Shown: in pieces, positions 40,691 to 51,010 of the stretch
Layout: the number at the start of each line of letters is the position of its first letter
Numbering within the stretch: the stretch's first letter is position 1
Source of the DNA: Nematopogon swammerdamellus
Lineage: Eukaryota > Arthropoda > Insecta > Lepidoptera > Adelidae
DNA length: 64,000 nt
Assembly (NCBI GenBank): GCA_946902875.1
Contig: OX336351.1
Location: forward strand, 3,593,761 to 3,657,760
Reading direction: 5' to 3'
Made by a program: the position numbers and the translations under genes
The notes under the pieces: model-generated
Database searches by the model: none
What the model was told of the DNA's origin: nothing
The model's input: the letters and a program-made list of their open reading frames with translations, nothing else

Positions 40691-41802
40691 AAAAGCGAAG
40701 AACTTTTCCACGGCCAATTTCCTTAACGACCCAGTTCAGAACTTCTTCCTTCCATTTCTAGCGAAAAGATCTAAATGCTAAACCTTATTCCTGAGAGCAT
40801 AAGGTCTAAAATAGATTATGCATGACTTCTTTAATTGCGTTAGATTTGAATGCGACATCTACACAGTTCGAGTGCGCTATTACCGCGTTAGATAGAGCGA
40901 ATTGAAATGGTAAATAACGAGATAAAAAAACCTGTTAAGTGAGTACGTTGTTCACACAGACAGGGTTCCGTAGCTATATGATTCGGACATATAAAGATAG
41001 AACTGAACATGACTAGGTAATACTACTTAAACACATCTTTGTCAATATTATAGAATTATTTACCTACTTGTCTTCACTTCTATTTGTCTGTATGTCTGTC
41101 TATTGGTCTGTCCGTCTGTCTTCAGAATATTTATAAGATTACCTAACCTTGTTTATTGTACCTACACACAATATTTTTATTTTACTAATAGTTTGAAATT
41201 TTGTTTTGAGATTGAAAATGAATTTTCAATCGCTTCAGTATAGTCCCTGATTTTCAGCGAGAGTGCGAATTCGCCCTGATGTCGTGTGAGTTTTATTTAA
41301 GGCTACGTTCAGGGTGTCAAATGACGCGTATCGATGAGGGCTACAATTGTGAAAAAAAAGATTTAAAATTTTTTGAGGTTTTGAGAAAATCTCAAAAATC
41401 CGCTTAAAATACCTAGTCGTTTTTAGGAGGTTCAAAATGGCACTTTTAAATCTATTTCTAAATCTATATTTATATTTTATATTACGTTTATATTATTATA
41501 TTGTAGATTGACTCAATATCTGGGGATTTTTTTTAAGTGAAAAATTTGGGAGTTATGATTTTTTTTTTTATTTTTTGTTACGCGAGTTACGAGTCGTCTT
41601 TATCTTACAGTGTGAGTAGTTAAAATAATTTTCGTGTACGCACGTACTTGACAATTTTGAATTTTATTTTATTTTTATTTTTACAGTTCTTGTCAATTTT
41701 TCAAAATTCACATATTTCTCATATTTGAATATGCCCTAAAAGTCATTTTCAATGTACCCGAAGGTCATGTAATGCACGAGATCTGCGAATTTTTGACAAA
41801 CA
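40691..41802. other. No gene seen
   Basis: AT-rich, with a tctgtctg-type run near 41085-41120. A short minus-strand frame (41235-41435) has no motif. Confidence 0.4.
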
Positions 41803-41918
41803 GACATCACCTACAACATCCGTGATGTCCATAACACCTTGGCGAACTAGGTGCCATATCAGTGCTTCCATTTGGCCGTGCCGCCTACACTGAACTGAAC
41901 GGAAAGCACATCCACACG
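41803..41918 (-). mobile_element. SINE1 body fragment
   Basis: 'acatcacctacaacatccgt', 'gatgtccataacacc', 'cagtgcttcc' and 'cctacactgaactgaacgga' match the reversed SINE1 body. Confidence 0.7.
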
Positions 41919-41924
41919 ATCCAT

Positions 41925-42300
41925 CAACATATCCTGGAACTAGCATCCCTTATTCCCTGCTACCCGTCTTATCTCCGCATGACTCGTCGCAGAGAGACTC
42001 AGCACCCTTTTGTTGTTGACATTGGGCTTTTGAGAACCCATCATCGGTTCTCCAAATCGTTTTTTTATCGCACCGCTATGGTGTGAAACTGCCTTCCGGC
42101 GAGTGTGTTTCCCGAATCCTTTAACCTGGGTGTCTTCAAACGTCGTTTAACAGGCTAGACAGCCTAGCAACAGTCCGCAAATCTGCTGGCATGGCACCTA
42201 ACTGAGCGTGGTTTCGCGAGGAGAGGTGTTTTTGGCTCTGTCGAATGCACCATTGGTCTTTCGGCACAGCCACCAATGTTGGTTTACATGAAAAAAAAAA
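41925..42300 (+). pseudogene. LINE family X C-terminus, decayed
   Basis: 'ggaactagcatcccttattc', 'cgcatgactcgtcgcagaga', 'gttgttgacattgggctttt', 'ccggcgagtgtgtttcccga', 'ctgctggcatggcacctaac' and the A-tailed end at 42290-42301. The frame reads 'MTRRRETQHPFVVDIGLLRT' but shifts near the duplicated 'catcat' and at the following W-N region. Confidence 0.8.
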
Positions 42301-42559
42301 ATAGCCGGTCGTCTACTTTCTATTCTCAAATGAAACTGCCGAAAACAAGGAGAATACCACTAACGTACTCCCCTTCCGCCTATAAATATTATATGAAGCG
42401 ACAAACCAACCCAACAATACTCCAGCATTAGGAGCATTCAATAGCCTTAGCGAAAACATCGCCTTCTTGAATCCGTAAGTAAGTTAGCCTCCATCGAAAG
42501 GGCGTGTCCGGAGGCTGTCGATCTACGTGTATAGTTCAAACGTTTTAAGAAACGAACTC

Positions 42560-42736
42560 GGTCGTGGTTCGTCGATCGAAACGACTATGTAAACAGTTCA
42601 TGTTTTCCGTCCAGTTCAGTGTAGGCGACATGAAATGAAGGGAAGCACTGACATGCCACCTAGTTCGCCCGGTACTATGGGCTGACATCACGGATGTTGT
42701 AGGTGATGTAGCCAACAGTGTCAGTTTCAGAGGTCC
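42560..42736 (+). mobile_element. SINE1 body, head missing
   Basis: 'gtgttttccgtccagttcag', 'gcactgacatgccacctagt', 'gggctgacatcacggatgtt' and 'gatgtagccaacagtgtcag'. It is cut just before the usual A-rich tail by SINE2 sequence at 42738. Confidence 0.8.
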
Positions 42737-42737
42737 G

Positions 42738-43320
42738 AGGTTTGAATCCGGTCGGCGTGTACCAATGAGTTTTTTCAGACGGAAAAAATTACGTGAAAAA
42801 ACACCTGCTGCTTCACCGTTCGGAATCGGTTTAAAACTGTAGGTCCCTTCCCTTGCCCCTTACTAGGTGGTAAGCTCAAATTGTAGCCGACTGCGTTGGT
42901 ACCACCCATAGAGTATCAAATGCGCGCGCCCCTCCTAGAGGCGCCCTGAGCGCGATTTCTCTACAACGCCGTTGAAGCCTGTGGGCGTGGCCTATGACTT
43001 ACATATGTGTGTTGTGCGTGTGCATTTGTTTTGTGCGTGTGCCTAACTTGCTCCTCTTTATGTGTAGTGTCGATACTAGCACACACACACACATACGAAG
43101 CGCTAGCAGCACAGCGTGTAGTTTTTGGGTTTCAAATATTATCGCTTAGGGCATCTCTAGTAGGGGGCGCGCGCGGTAGGTATTTGATGCCCTGTGGTAC
43201 CACCTTACTGGATGTCAGATGGCTGCATAGCAGCCTCGGCTGTGTTCTCCTCTAGTTGTGTATAGCCAGGCCAGCTATCCACTATTGGACCCTCTGACTT
43301 AGCAAACCATACAGGATTAC
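42738..43320 (+). mobile_element. SINE2 copy, split by a hAT-like MITE
   Basis: Starts in the tRNA-like head (gaggtccgaggtttgaatcc, box B-like), then 'cacctgctgcttcaccgttc', 'ccttactaggtggtaagctc'. After the MITE it continues 'ggatgtcagatggctgcata', 'gtgtatagccaggccagcta' to 'accctctgactta'. Compare the complete copy at 52941-53293. Confidence 0.85.
42907..43196. mobile_element. hAT-like MITE, 290 bp
   Basis: Flanked by 'gtaccacc' at 42899-42906 and 43197-43204, an 8-bp target duplication in SINE2. Terminal inverted repeats align without gaps over the first 15 bp (catagagtatcaaat against cacagggcatcaaat) and continue over a 'gcgcgcgcccc' block and 'ctagag'. 8-bp duplications with CA-GRG-type ends fit hAT. 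No transposase. The middle has GT/CA-rich simple sequence. Confidence 0.88.
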
Positions 43321-43742
43321 CCACATAAAAGAAAACATATGGGTAGCATTTTTCTCTAAAAAAACTTTTTCATACAAAAGTAAAAAATATCTACATAATT
43401 TGTAATTTTTTATCCAAAATAAAACGTCTAAATAATGCATAACTTGATAATTATTGGGGTTTATAAGAAAATTGTATTTACATTTTCCTCTCGAAATATT
43501 ATGTTCGAGAACGTTCTGTTGAAATATGTCCACCATACAAATACACTTGTAACGTTTTTAGCGTTCCGTATCGGTCTTATGGGACCCTATTACTAAGCCT
43601 ACGCCGTCTGTCTGTCTGTCGGTCTGTCTGTCCGAGGGCTGTAGGTATCTCTTGAACCGTAATAGGTAGCCCGTTGAAATTTTCACAGAATATGTGTTAT
43701 TATGGCCGACATAAACAAATAATAAAAATAAGAACAAGTAAA
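43235..43742 (+). repeat. Shared SINE2-flank-family A block, copy 1
   Basis: From the SINE2 end through 'aaaagtaaaaaatatctaca', 'taaataatgcataacttgat' and 'cgaaatattatgttcgagaa' into a family A interior (cttgaaccgtaataggtagc). The same order, including non-SINE flank, is at 53200-53600, so this is a duplicated segment or a composite repeat rather than two independent SINE insertions. Confidence 0.8.
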
Positions 43743-44190
43743 TTAAAAAAATATAAAAACCGCCTTCAAAAATGTATGAAATAAAAAAATAAAAATCGAA
43801 CCCTAGAGTTGAAGCGGTCGGTTATTTTTGCTTGCTTTAGCACCACCGCCTTCAACTCTAGGGTTCGATTTTTTTTTTTTATTTCATACATTTTTGAAGG
43901 CGGTTTTTATATTTTTTTAAATAGTTTTTTATTTCACAGTTTTTTTAGTAATTTTTATTTGCTATTAATGTACTCGGCGGAATCTCGAGGCCTTCGGCCT
44001 CGCGATTCCGCCTCGCTTTCCAATCCGATCTTGACCAAAAAAAAAATGGGACCACCTTGGAGCTAGGCTGAACCGAACACAAAAAGAATCATCGAAATCG
44101 GTTCACAATTAGGGAAGATATTGCTGAACATACATAAAAAAAATACATACAGCCGAACATAGAACCTCCTCCTTTTTTGGCGGCCCCACC
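43743..44190. mobile_element. Foldback-ended element (family B)
   Basis: 43743-43817 and 43846-43920 form a near-perfect inverted repeat of ~75-bp arms around a ~28-bp loop, with TTAA at both tips. The body follows with 'gaggccttcggcctcgcgat', 'aatcggttcacaattaggg' and ends near 'ttttttggcggccccac'. It interrupts the block that continues at 44200 (gtgtatgcgcgtcatctacc), as the uninterrupted copy at 53575-53640 shows. Confidence 0.8.
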
Positions 44191-44410
44191 CCATGCAAGA
44201 AAAAAAGTGTATGCGCGTCATCTACCGAAAACAGTACGAAGCATTAGAACTAATCATGAATTTTAACTAATATGAAGCACTTCATAAAACACGCCACAGA
44301 TGGCGTGTGTTCTATCTTCACCGTTAGTTTTAGTTTTGTTTTTGTTATAGTGTTATTTTCTACTGTTTATAATTTAGTTAGTTTAGAATTACTTAAATTT
44401 TCATGGGTCC
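44191..44410 (+). repeat. Right part of the shared block, copy 1
   Basis: 'gtgtatgcgcgtcatctacc', 'gaactaatcatgaattttaa', 'cataaaacacgccacagatg', 'gcgtgtgttctatcttcacc' match 53610-53740 closely. Confidence 0.85.
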
Positions 44411-45134
44411 TGATTCGTGCCAACTGGTACACTGTCCACCTATCATGACCTGTTCCTTTCCTTGTATCTCCGTTACCAAATTTTCTCCATAATTTTTACC
44501 TACCGTCAAATCGGCAGCAAGCCTCACTTTAGATTTTTCGCAACTATGAGGGTAGCTCTCAATACTTCACTTCCAAGATCGACCTAGAGGTGACTGCATC
44601 GTTTTTCATCCCATCACCGAAGAACAACACTGAACGGATATATTTTACGAGCCGACTGCAGCAGCTAACCCAGTGCGCAATACTAAATAGTCCTGCCTGG
44701 ATGAACCAACGATTTCGGGAAGGAGCCTCGCCATCCAATTACAGTCCACTCAGCAAAGCACCGCTCTGCCGCATTACCGGGTAAGCTGTCGGTTCCTTTT
44801 TTTTTATCCATCCCCAACACCTCGTCCTACAGTTGGATGAAGTTGGCAGAGAGTGAGTGGTGCTGACCATGACATGGCGATACGGAACCCTCGGTGCGCG
44901 AGTTCGACTCGCACTTGGACGGTTTTTTTTCCTTACTACATCCGTTCCTGAACTAATTTCACTATACCCACAGTACAGTAAGGGGCGAATAGATCCTGCC
45001 CCGCGCTCGCAGCGTCGGCGGCTACCCCGGGGACGTCTACGCTTTCGCTCTCATTTATTCGCTTTCAATCTTGTAAGGAATCCTATAGCCGGCCGGACTG
45101 GGCAGAATTAAAGTTATTCTCCTCACGATTTACT
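44411..45134. other. No gene seen; family A end
   Basis: 44860-44935 is a family A end (gcgcgagttcgactcgcact) preceded by 'gagtggtgctgaccatgaca' as in the 5072 block. The rest has no supported frame. Confidence 0.45.
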
Positions 45135-46545
45135 TTAGCCGAGGACGGATGTCAGTATTGTTAAGGAAGGGTTGCATTTTAGATGGCGCATCGGGATCAC
45201 TTCTCCGGTGTTTTTTGTTTTTTTTTTATGGAGACCGACACGGTTGGCTACATCACCTACAACATCCTTGGTGTTAGCCCATAATAGCCGCTCGACCGTT
45301 GGCGTCCAAATCGCTAACGGTCGAGCGATTGATTGTCCCATACATGCGCCAAGGAATTGACAGATATTCGTGTCAGTTTTGTATAGTTCTAGTATTCTTA
45401 GCAACCACGTATGGGGCACGGAGTCAATAGCCTTCTTGTAGTCTATCCAGGCAGCAGACAGGTTCTTTCGATTGCGTCGGACCTGCTGACAAACGGTCAT
45501 GTCTATGAGGAGCAGCTCCTTAGTACCGCGGGACCCAGCCCGACATCAATTCTGAGAACCGGACAAGATGTTATTGTCCTTTATGTGAATTTATATTTTG
45601 TGTGTCAGCATGGATGTTAGGAGCTTGTAGATGGTAGGCAAGCAAGTGATTGGTATGTAATTTTTGAGTTCCGCAGTGCTACCAGATTTATGGAGCAGGT
45701 GGGTAACACCAGTGGTCATGAATTCCGGGAGAACCCGACGTTTGAGGGCATCCTGGAATTGAACATCCAAGCGGGAGTGGCAGCTTCTGAACCATTTCAG
45801 CCAGAAGTTCTGCAATCCGTCCGGCCCTGGAGATTTCCAGTTCAGTGTCTGGCGGATTGCAGAACCTACACCCTCTTCGCTGATATTTATGGTTGACATT
45901 GGTTCTATCGACTGACACACCCGCTGGATCACTCTCGACGTGACAGACAGGATCCGACCAGATGTTTTTTTTTTCAAAATGAAGCATTTTCTTGATCAGT
46001 CGGTCGGTCGTTGGTTCGGGTGTTCCCAGTTCCGGTATACCCACCTTTGGTCACTCTGGAATCGACGATTCTGATGATAACGGTCGACACGCTTCCTATA
46101 GCGACGGATACGTTGGGCCCACGCGCTAATTTGCTGCTTCAGGTCATCTATGCATTCCGTGACTAGCGAGTCGTCACGAAACGACGGTCTTTTTGGTCTT
46201 GTATACCCAGACTTGAAGCAGCATAACTTTCCGATGAGGATCCTGGCCTCTCGCCGATACGTCGTTCGATCCGTAACTGCCATGCGGGAGCGGTGGCTGG
46301 CATGGCGCGTGTGTCTCGCGAATTATTTTAGAATTTTAGACCCGACATGCGACAGGCAGCCACCGCCCCACAATACAAGATCGAATGAGTATCGGCAAGA
46401 TCTGTACTAGATTTAATATATGAATCCAGGATCCTCACCATAATAAGGTTTTGTTTATTCGTGGGCAACCGCGGTATCCGCGGCCTGTCATTGGTAGGTG
46501 CCGAGCGGTACCTCAGAATCGCCTCTTCCAGAGTCCTCCTCATAA
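45135..46545 (-). pseudogene. R4/Dong-like LINE reverse transcriptase, decayed
   Basis: On the minus strand, pieces in different frames give the order of an RLE-type LINE ORF: 'RPRIPRLPTNKQNLIMVR' near 46480, 'LYCGAVAACRMSGLK' near 46340, 'RYRKRVDRY' near 46100, RT 'NWKSPGPDGLQNFWLKWF' near 45830, 'NYIPITCLPTIYKLLTSML' near 45650, and 'AWIDYKKAIDSVPHTWLL' near 45430. These blocks are characteristic of Dong/R4 elements. Several frameshifts break it. A reversed SINE1 fragment (45213-45290) ends the coding match. Confidence 0.8.
45213..45292 (-). mobile_element. SINE1 fragment in a LINE relic
   Basis: T-tract, 'atggagaccgacacggttgg', 'ctacatcacctacaacatcc', 'gttagcccataa' match the reversed 3' end of SINE1. 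LINE-like codons resume at about 45210 downstream. Confidence 0.75.
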
Positions 46546-47159
46546 ACTCATTACGCTGGGCACTTCCGTACGGTGCTCCCTACCATATCGCCACCATAGT
46601 CAGCAGATGGTGGTGTCCACCGAGCACACAAACAATCCATCTGTGCTCGTTGGTGGTGTCACACTAAAACTGTAGACCACAATGGTTGCTCGCACTCCAT
46701 TTTATGTGAGTGGTTGAACATTGGTTAGCGCGATGTAGGAATCACGCAGAATGTACTAGAAGCGCCATCTACCGGCGCGCGGTGGCACGCGCGTGTGGTG
46801 GCTGCACGCATCAATGTTACAATACTAAAATATGATGATATATATAAAATATTATAATATTTTTTTACCTGGATTAAATGTATTTTTATTAATATTTTAT
46901 TCACTAAGGTTTATGATTATAACTAATTTGCATGTGTTAAATTAACAATTTCATTGAAATTTAGCAAACATTTATTCTTAAGTTATTACTAGTGAGCGTA
47001 GAATGAATATGTCACTTTGTATATTATAAAAGTCTTTCTACGAGACCGACATTCACTAGTGCAGGAGACTCGGTTATTGCACTGTATGATTTTTATGTGT
47101 ATAAATGTTTTCATCTCATTTCATTATTTCAGTTTATTGTACGCCATTTTACTATAAAA
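46546..47159. other. No gene seen
   Basis: Mixed then AT-rich. The left ~130 bp may still be LINE 5' sequence of the 45135-46545 relic. Confidence 0.4.
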
Positions 47160-47700
47160 TGCATACCTACACCTGCTGCTTCACCGTTCGGAACCGGTGC
47201 AAAACTATAGGTCCCTTCCCTTGCCCCTTTTTTATATTTTTTTTATGTAAACCAGCATTGGTGGGTGTGCCGAGAGACCAATGGTGCAGTCGACAGAGCC
47301 AAAATCACCTCTCCTCGCGAAACCACGCTCAGTTAGGTGCCATGCCAGCAGATTTGCGGACTGTTCCTAGGCTGTCTAGCCCGTTAATACGACGCTTGAA
47401 GACACCCAGGTTAAAGGATTCAGGAAATACACTCGCCGGAAGACAGTTCCACACTCTAGCGGTGCGACAAAGAAACGATTTACTAAGTGGTAGGCTCAAA
47501 TTGTAGCCGACTGGGTTGTTACCACCGTACAGGATGTAAGATGGCCGCATAGCAGCCTCGGCTGTGTTCTCTAGTCCAGTATAGCCGGCAATCCAGGGAA
47601 GTTTCCGGTATGGCACCTACCTTCTCGGAGGTGATATTGGCTGGTCGGAGCATGCGCTTTGTCCCCTTCGACCCAGCCACCCATACCAGATTACATGAAA
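47160..47700 (+). mobile_element. SINE2 copy split by a LINE X tail
   Basis: 'cacctgctgcttcaccgttc' and 'ggtcccttcccttgcccctt' (to 47228) continue after the insert as 'ctaagtggtaggctcaaatt', 'gtaagatggccgcatagcag', then an alternative 3' part 'ccggcaatccagggaagttt', 'ttctcggaggtgatattggc' and an A-tail at 47698. This 3' part also occurs at 53820-53945, so SINE2 has at least two 3' forms. Confidence 0.8.
47228..47482 (-). pseudogene. LINE family X C-terminus inside SINE2
   Basis: Minus-strand 'RTARVWNCLPASVFPESFNL' and 'VFKRRINGLDSLGTVRKSAG' are intact here over ~50 codons. The poly-T at 47228-47245 is the LINE's A-tail. It sits between 'ccttgcccctt' and 'actaagtgg' of SINE2; the target duplication is short or unclear. 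Confidence 0.85.
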
Positions 47701-47867
47701 AAAAAGGTTTAAAAAGGTCCGCTCAATGCAGATCTTCATTACATTCAAGCAAACCTTTGGGATGTGGTAGAATGTGTCAAAGTAGCCGCGCGGGTAATAT
47801 GAGACAATAGTAACAAATTCCATATACAAATACATAGGTATATACCAATAGACATACATACATGATT

Positions 47868-48205
47868 ATAGTGGGGCCGGTACATTAAAATAATAGCCCC
47901 ACTGCATCTCTCCCCATGGATGTCGTAAAAGGCGACTAAGGGATATGACTCCCTTCTTATATTACTAGGTGGTAGGGTTTAACCCGCCCGGGTTGGTACC
48001 ACCGCACTGAATGAAACGTCGTCGGTTGAATCGGCTATGTAAATAGTTCGTGTTTTCCGTCCAGTTCAGTGTAGCCGACATGAAATGAAGGGAAACACTG
48101 ACATGGCATCTAGTTCACCCGGTGTTATGGGCTGACATCACGGATGTTGGAGGTGATGACATCACCTACATTGTAGCCAACCGTGTCAGTTTCCATAAAA
48201 AATAA
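47868..48205 (+). mobile_element. Family C fragment joined to a SINE1 body
   Basis: 47868-47950 is reversed family C (ccactgcatctctccccatg; gtcgtaaaaggcgactaagg). From 47965 the SINE1 body runs to its A-rich tail at 48205 (gggttggtaccaccgcactg; gatgtagccaaccgtgtcag equivalent), with a small internal duplication of 'ggtgatgacatcaccta'. Confidence 0.75.
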
Positions 48206-48236
48206 AAAATAAAAAAATTATAATATTATGTGTCAG

Positions 48237-49130
48237 TTACATACAGTGACGATTTTCACACATTTGATCAGAGATAACTGTCAGCTGTACTGTTAGCGAA
48301 TGTGGTGAAAACGGTGGTATTTGATTGGTTTTAATCCGTCCCGATTTATAACACCGCACCAAGCTAATATATATAAGGTCGCTCAGTGGTGATGCTTCTA
48401 CGATTATCGTAGATGCTTCTACGCTCGTCGTAGACCCCTTTGCATATATCGTAGAACCCTCTACAAGTATCTTAGATGCTTCTACGCTCGTCGTAGACCC
48501 CTTTGCATGTATCGTAGAACCCTCAACAAGTATCTTAGATGCTTTTACGATTATCGTAGACGCATCTACGCGCGTCGTTGACCACTTTGCGTGTATCGTA
48601 GTGCCCTCTACGAGTATTTTAAATGCATCTGCGATTATCGTAGACGCTTCTGCATGGGTCGTAAACTCCTTTGCAAGTATTATAGAGCCCTCTGGCAGAG
48701 CCTTAAATGCTTCTACAATTATATAAGATGCCTCTACGAGTATCGTAGACCCATTTGCGTGCATCGTAGAGCCCTCTACGAGAATCTTAGATTGTTCTAC
48801 GGTTATCGTAGACGCCTTTACGCGCGTCGTAGATCCCTTTGCATGTATCGTAGAGCCCTCCATCAGTATCTTAGATGTTTCTACGATTATATAAGATGCC
48901 TCTACGCGTGTCGTAAACCCCTTTGCGTGCATCGTACAGCCCTCCACCAGTATCCTAGATGCTTCTACGATTATCTTAGACGCCTCTACGCGTGTCGTAG
49001 ACCCCTTTCCAAGTATCGTAGAGCCCTCTGGGGGAGTCTTAGATGCTTCTAAAAATGTTGTAGACGCCTCTACGCGTATCGTAGTCTGCTCTGCGAATAT
49101 TGTAGACCCCATCACGAGTGCCGTGGACAC
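48237..49130 (-). CDS. 297-codon frame of heptapeptide repeats, unknown
   Basis: Minus-strand frame with ~34 heptapeptides of the type S-T-x-x-V-E-A/G, cycling through STIIVEA, SKILVEG, STIHAKG, STTRVEA. It starts at ATG 49130 just outside the array and ends 50 codons beyond it. The alternation of small/polar and hydrophobic residues could make a beta-solenoid, but no family is recognised. Against a gene: the palindromic unit leaves frames open on both strands (plus 48591-49052 is also open), and the C-terminal 50 residues look like ordinary non-coding translation. No promoter or splice sites were assigned. Confidence 0.25.
   Translation of the reverse strand: MSTALVMGSTIFAEQTTIRVEASTTFLEASKTPPEGSTILGKGSTTRVEASKIIVEASRILVEGCTMHAKGFTTRVEASYIIVETSKILMEGSTIHAKGSTTRVKASTITVEQSKILVEGSTMHANGSTILVEASYIIVEAFKALPEGSIILAKEFTTHAEASTIIADAFKILVEGTTIHAKWSTTRVDASTIIVKASKILVEGSTIHAKGSTTSVEASKILVEGSTIYAKGSTTSVEASTIIVEASPLSDLIYISLVRCYKSGRIKTNQIPPFSPHSLTVQLTVISDQMCENRHCM
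48385..49110 (-). repeat. Array of 21-bp palindromic units with 84-bp higher order
   Basis: About 34 units in which 'tctacg' and 'cgtaga' alternate, so neighbours form perfect palindromes such as 'tctacgattatcgtaga'. Every fourth unit is most alike (the ccctttgc and ccctct unit types recur), giving an 84-bp higher-order period. Units are diverged, so the array is old. Confidence 0.93.
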
Positions 49131-49205
49131 ATCTCAACTCACTCAAACTCAAACTCAAAATTTCATTTATTATTTTCACAGACACTTTACACAACAACAG
49201 ATGAA

Positions 49206-49478
49206 TTGTCCCTATTACATAACAGACAAATTGGCAATAATTTTATTATTCTGTGTTGTTTGCAAACACCATCTATTCTTATCGTAATTTTAAATTCCTC
49301 ATTGAGAAACGTTTGGTATGGTGAAAATAAAGGAATAGATGGCGTTTTTTACAAGACTCACAAAAGTATCTTTCGCTCTATCTCAAACATTCCAAGCATT
49401 CTTATTGATCTTAAAGTAAATTCAAATCTCAACTTTGACCTTTCTGTGCTTGAGAATATTCTTATCGAGGCAGGATAA
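49206..49478 (+). CDS. Unidentified 90-codon frame
   Basis: Reads like ordinary protein in its second half (residues near 50-85: THKSIFRSISNIPSILIDLK then VNSNLNFDLSVLENILI), with AT-rich codons and little low complexity. No domain is recognised and no start context or partner exon is clear. It may be an exon, an old element remnant or chance. Confidence 0.2.
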   Translation: MSLLHNRQIGNNFIILCCLQTPSILIVILNSSLRNVWYGENKGIDGVFYKTHKSIFRSISNIPSILIDLKVNSNLNFDLSVLENILIEAG

Positions 49479-49711
49479 TCCAGCCTGAAGCGAGGCGTGT
49501 GTACACAGTTTTATGATTCTTAGCATAGCTTAAGGCCTGCGAAACATTGGGAGCTGGATATTGATAAATTTCAAAACAATTTTCTTCCGAACCGACGATG
49601 TTTACGACTTGAATAAAGTCAAAGCAAAGAAAATATAGTCACTTAAGGCGGCTGCAGCATTCAACCTTCGGAATGAAATTTGAAATGATATGAAATGTAA
49701 TTATTTATTTG

Positions 49712-50091
49712 CTAGCTTTTGCTCGCGGCTTCGCTCGCGTGAAATTTGTATTTAAAAAGAATAAAGTAAGTAAGCCCTTCCTTTATTTCGGCGCGCGGAA
49801 CAATTCGGTTTGTATGAGAGCCACACCTTAGCGTAGCCGCAACTGAATTTTATTTAACCTATCCTATGTCCCGTATAAGCAAATGTACTTGTACTAAGTT
49901 TCATAGAATTCGGATGATTGGTTTAAGAGTTATGCAGGAACATATATACATACATACATACAGAAAACATTTCTAAAAATCGTCATTTTCGTTTTAGTGT
50001 CATACATAGGGTCTACAAATGCAATATCTCATAAAACAAAGTAGGTAACTTACTCCACGACCATCCCTTACAGATTTATTATTAGTATTGA
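49712..50091 (-). mobile_element. Short Helitron (left of a head-to-head pair)
   Basis: Minus-strand 5' end 'tcaatactaataataaat' at 50091 and 3' end CTAG at 49712 after the 'cgcgagcgaagccgcg' hairpin. The 380-bp copy includes 'cgcgccgaaataaaggaagg' and a tatgtatg run. Confidence 0.9.
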
Positions 50092-50123
50092 TGATTTATG
50101 ATTCGTCACATAACAATAACTCA

Positions 50124-50541
50124 TCAATACTAATAATAAATCTGTAAGGGATGGTTATGGATGGATGCTCAAAAAAAAATTGTGTAAGTTACTTTGTTCT
50201 ATGAGATATTGCGTTTTTAGACTCTATGTATGTATGGTACTAAAACTAAATTGACGATTTTTAGATTTTCTGCGTGTACGCATGTTACTTCATAACTCTT
50301 AAACCGATTATCCGAATTCGATGAAATTTAGTAGAAGCACATTCAACTATTCGTGACACAGGATAGGCTAAATAAAATTCAGTTCAGGTTACGCTACGAT
50401 GTGGCTCCCATACAAACCGAAATGTTCCGCGCGCCGAAATAAAGGTAACGCAGGATCGCAGCTCGGCCTTTCTTACTTACTTACTTACTTTCTTCTTTTA
50501 AATACGAATTTCACGCCAGCGAAGCCGCGGGCAATAGCTAG
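50124..50541 (+). mobile_element. Short Helitron (right of a head-to-head pair)
   Basis: TC start 'tcaatactaataataaat' at 50124 after A and CTAG end at 50541 before T, with the 3' hairpin 'cagcgaagccgcgggcaa'. It is 418 bp, in opposite orientation to 49712-50091 with only 32 bp between the two 5' ends. Confidence 0.92.
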
Positions 50542-50849
50542 TAAAACAATATAATTATTATTATATTATTATTTTTTTTTTTTATTTAATTATATATAAT
50601 ATTGATATTGTGTATTGTTATGGTGATATTGGCTGTGTCTAATCTTATTTAGAACTTTTGGGCACAGCGACCCGTGTCGGTTGTCCATAATTCATGTGAC
50701 GAAAAGGGAGCCCACTCAGCTGACTCACTATGCAAGACAGCGAAACTGATTTTCAGCGGCTCTATTCTCGTCGTGGTGTAATTCCTAATTTTCTTAATTA
50801 CTATACTCCCATTTTATTAAAATTATTTCAAGTATTTAGGTTACTATCC
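50542..50849. other. No gene seen
   Basis: AT-rich start, then unassigned sequence (gggcacagcgacccgtgtcg). Confidence 0.4.
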
Positions 50850-51010
50850 ACTTAATAACATCGCCTACAGTCTATCGTAAACACAGCTTAAGAGCAAGAT
50901 TAACAATTTTACTGAGAGTTCTGACTACAAAGACTTATTAATTAAATTTAACAGGTGTAAAGAGCCTTTGTCAAATTTTGATACGATGCGGGATACGGTG
51001 AACCGGCAGG
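50850..51010 (-). repeat. Jockey-like LINE 3' UTR remnant
   Basis: 'gagttctgactacaaagact' and 'acaggtgtaaagagcctttg' resemble 23920-24000 in the nested LINE (gataattctgaccatata; tcaggtgtatagagcctttg), in the same reversed orientation. Confidence 0.55.

Noticed and set aside
48370..48390. TATA box (tatataagg) and initiator (tcagt) on the plus strand
   Set aside because: Spacing between the two is about 16 bp, too short for a usual core promoter, and no plus-strand gene follows.
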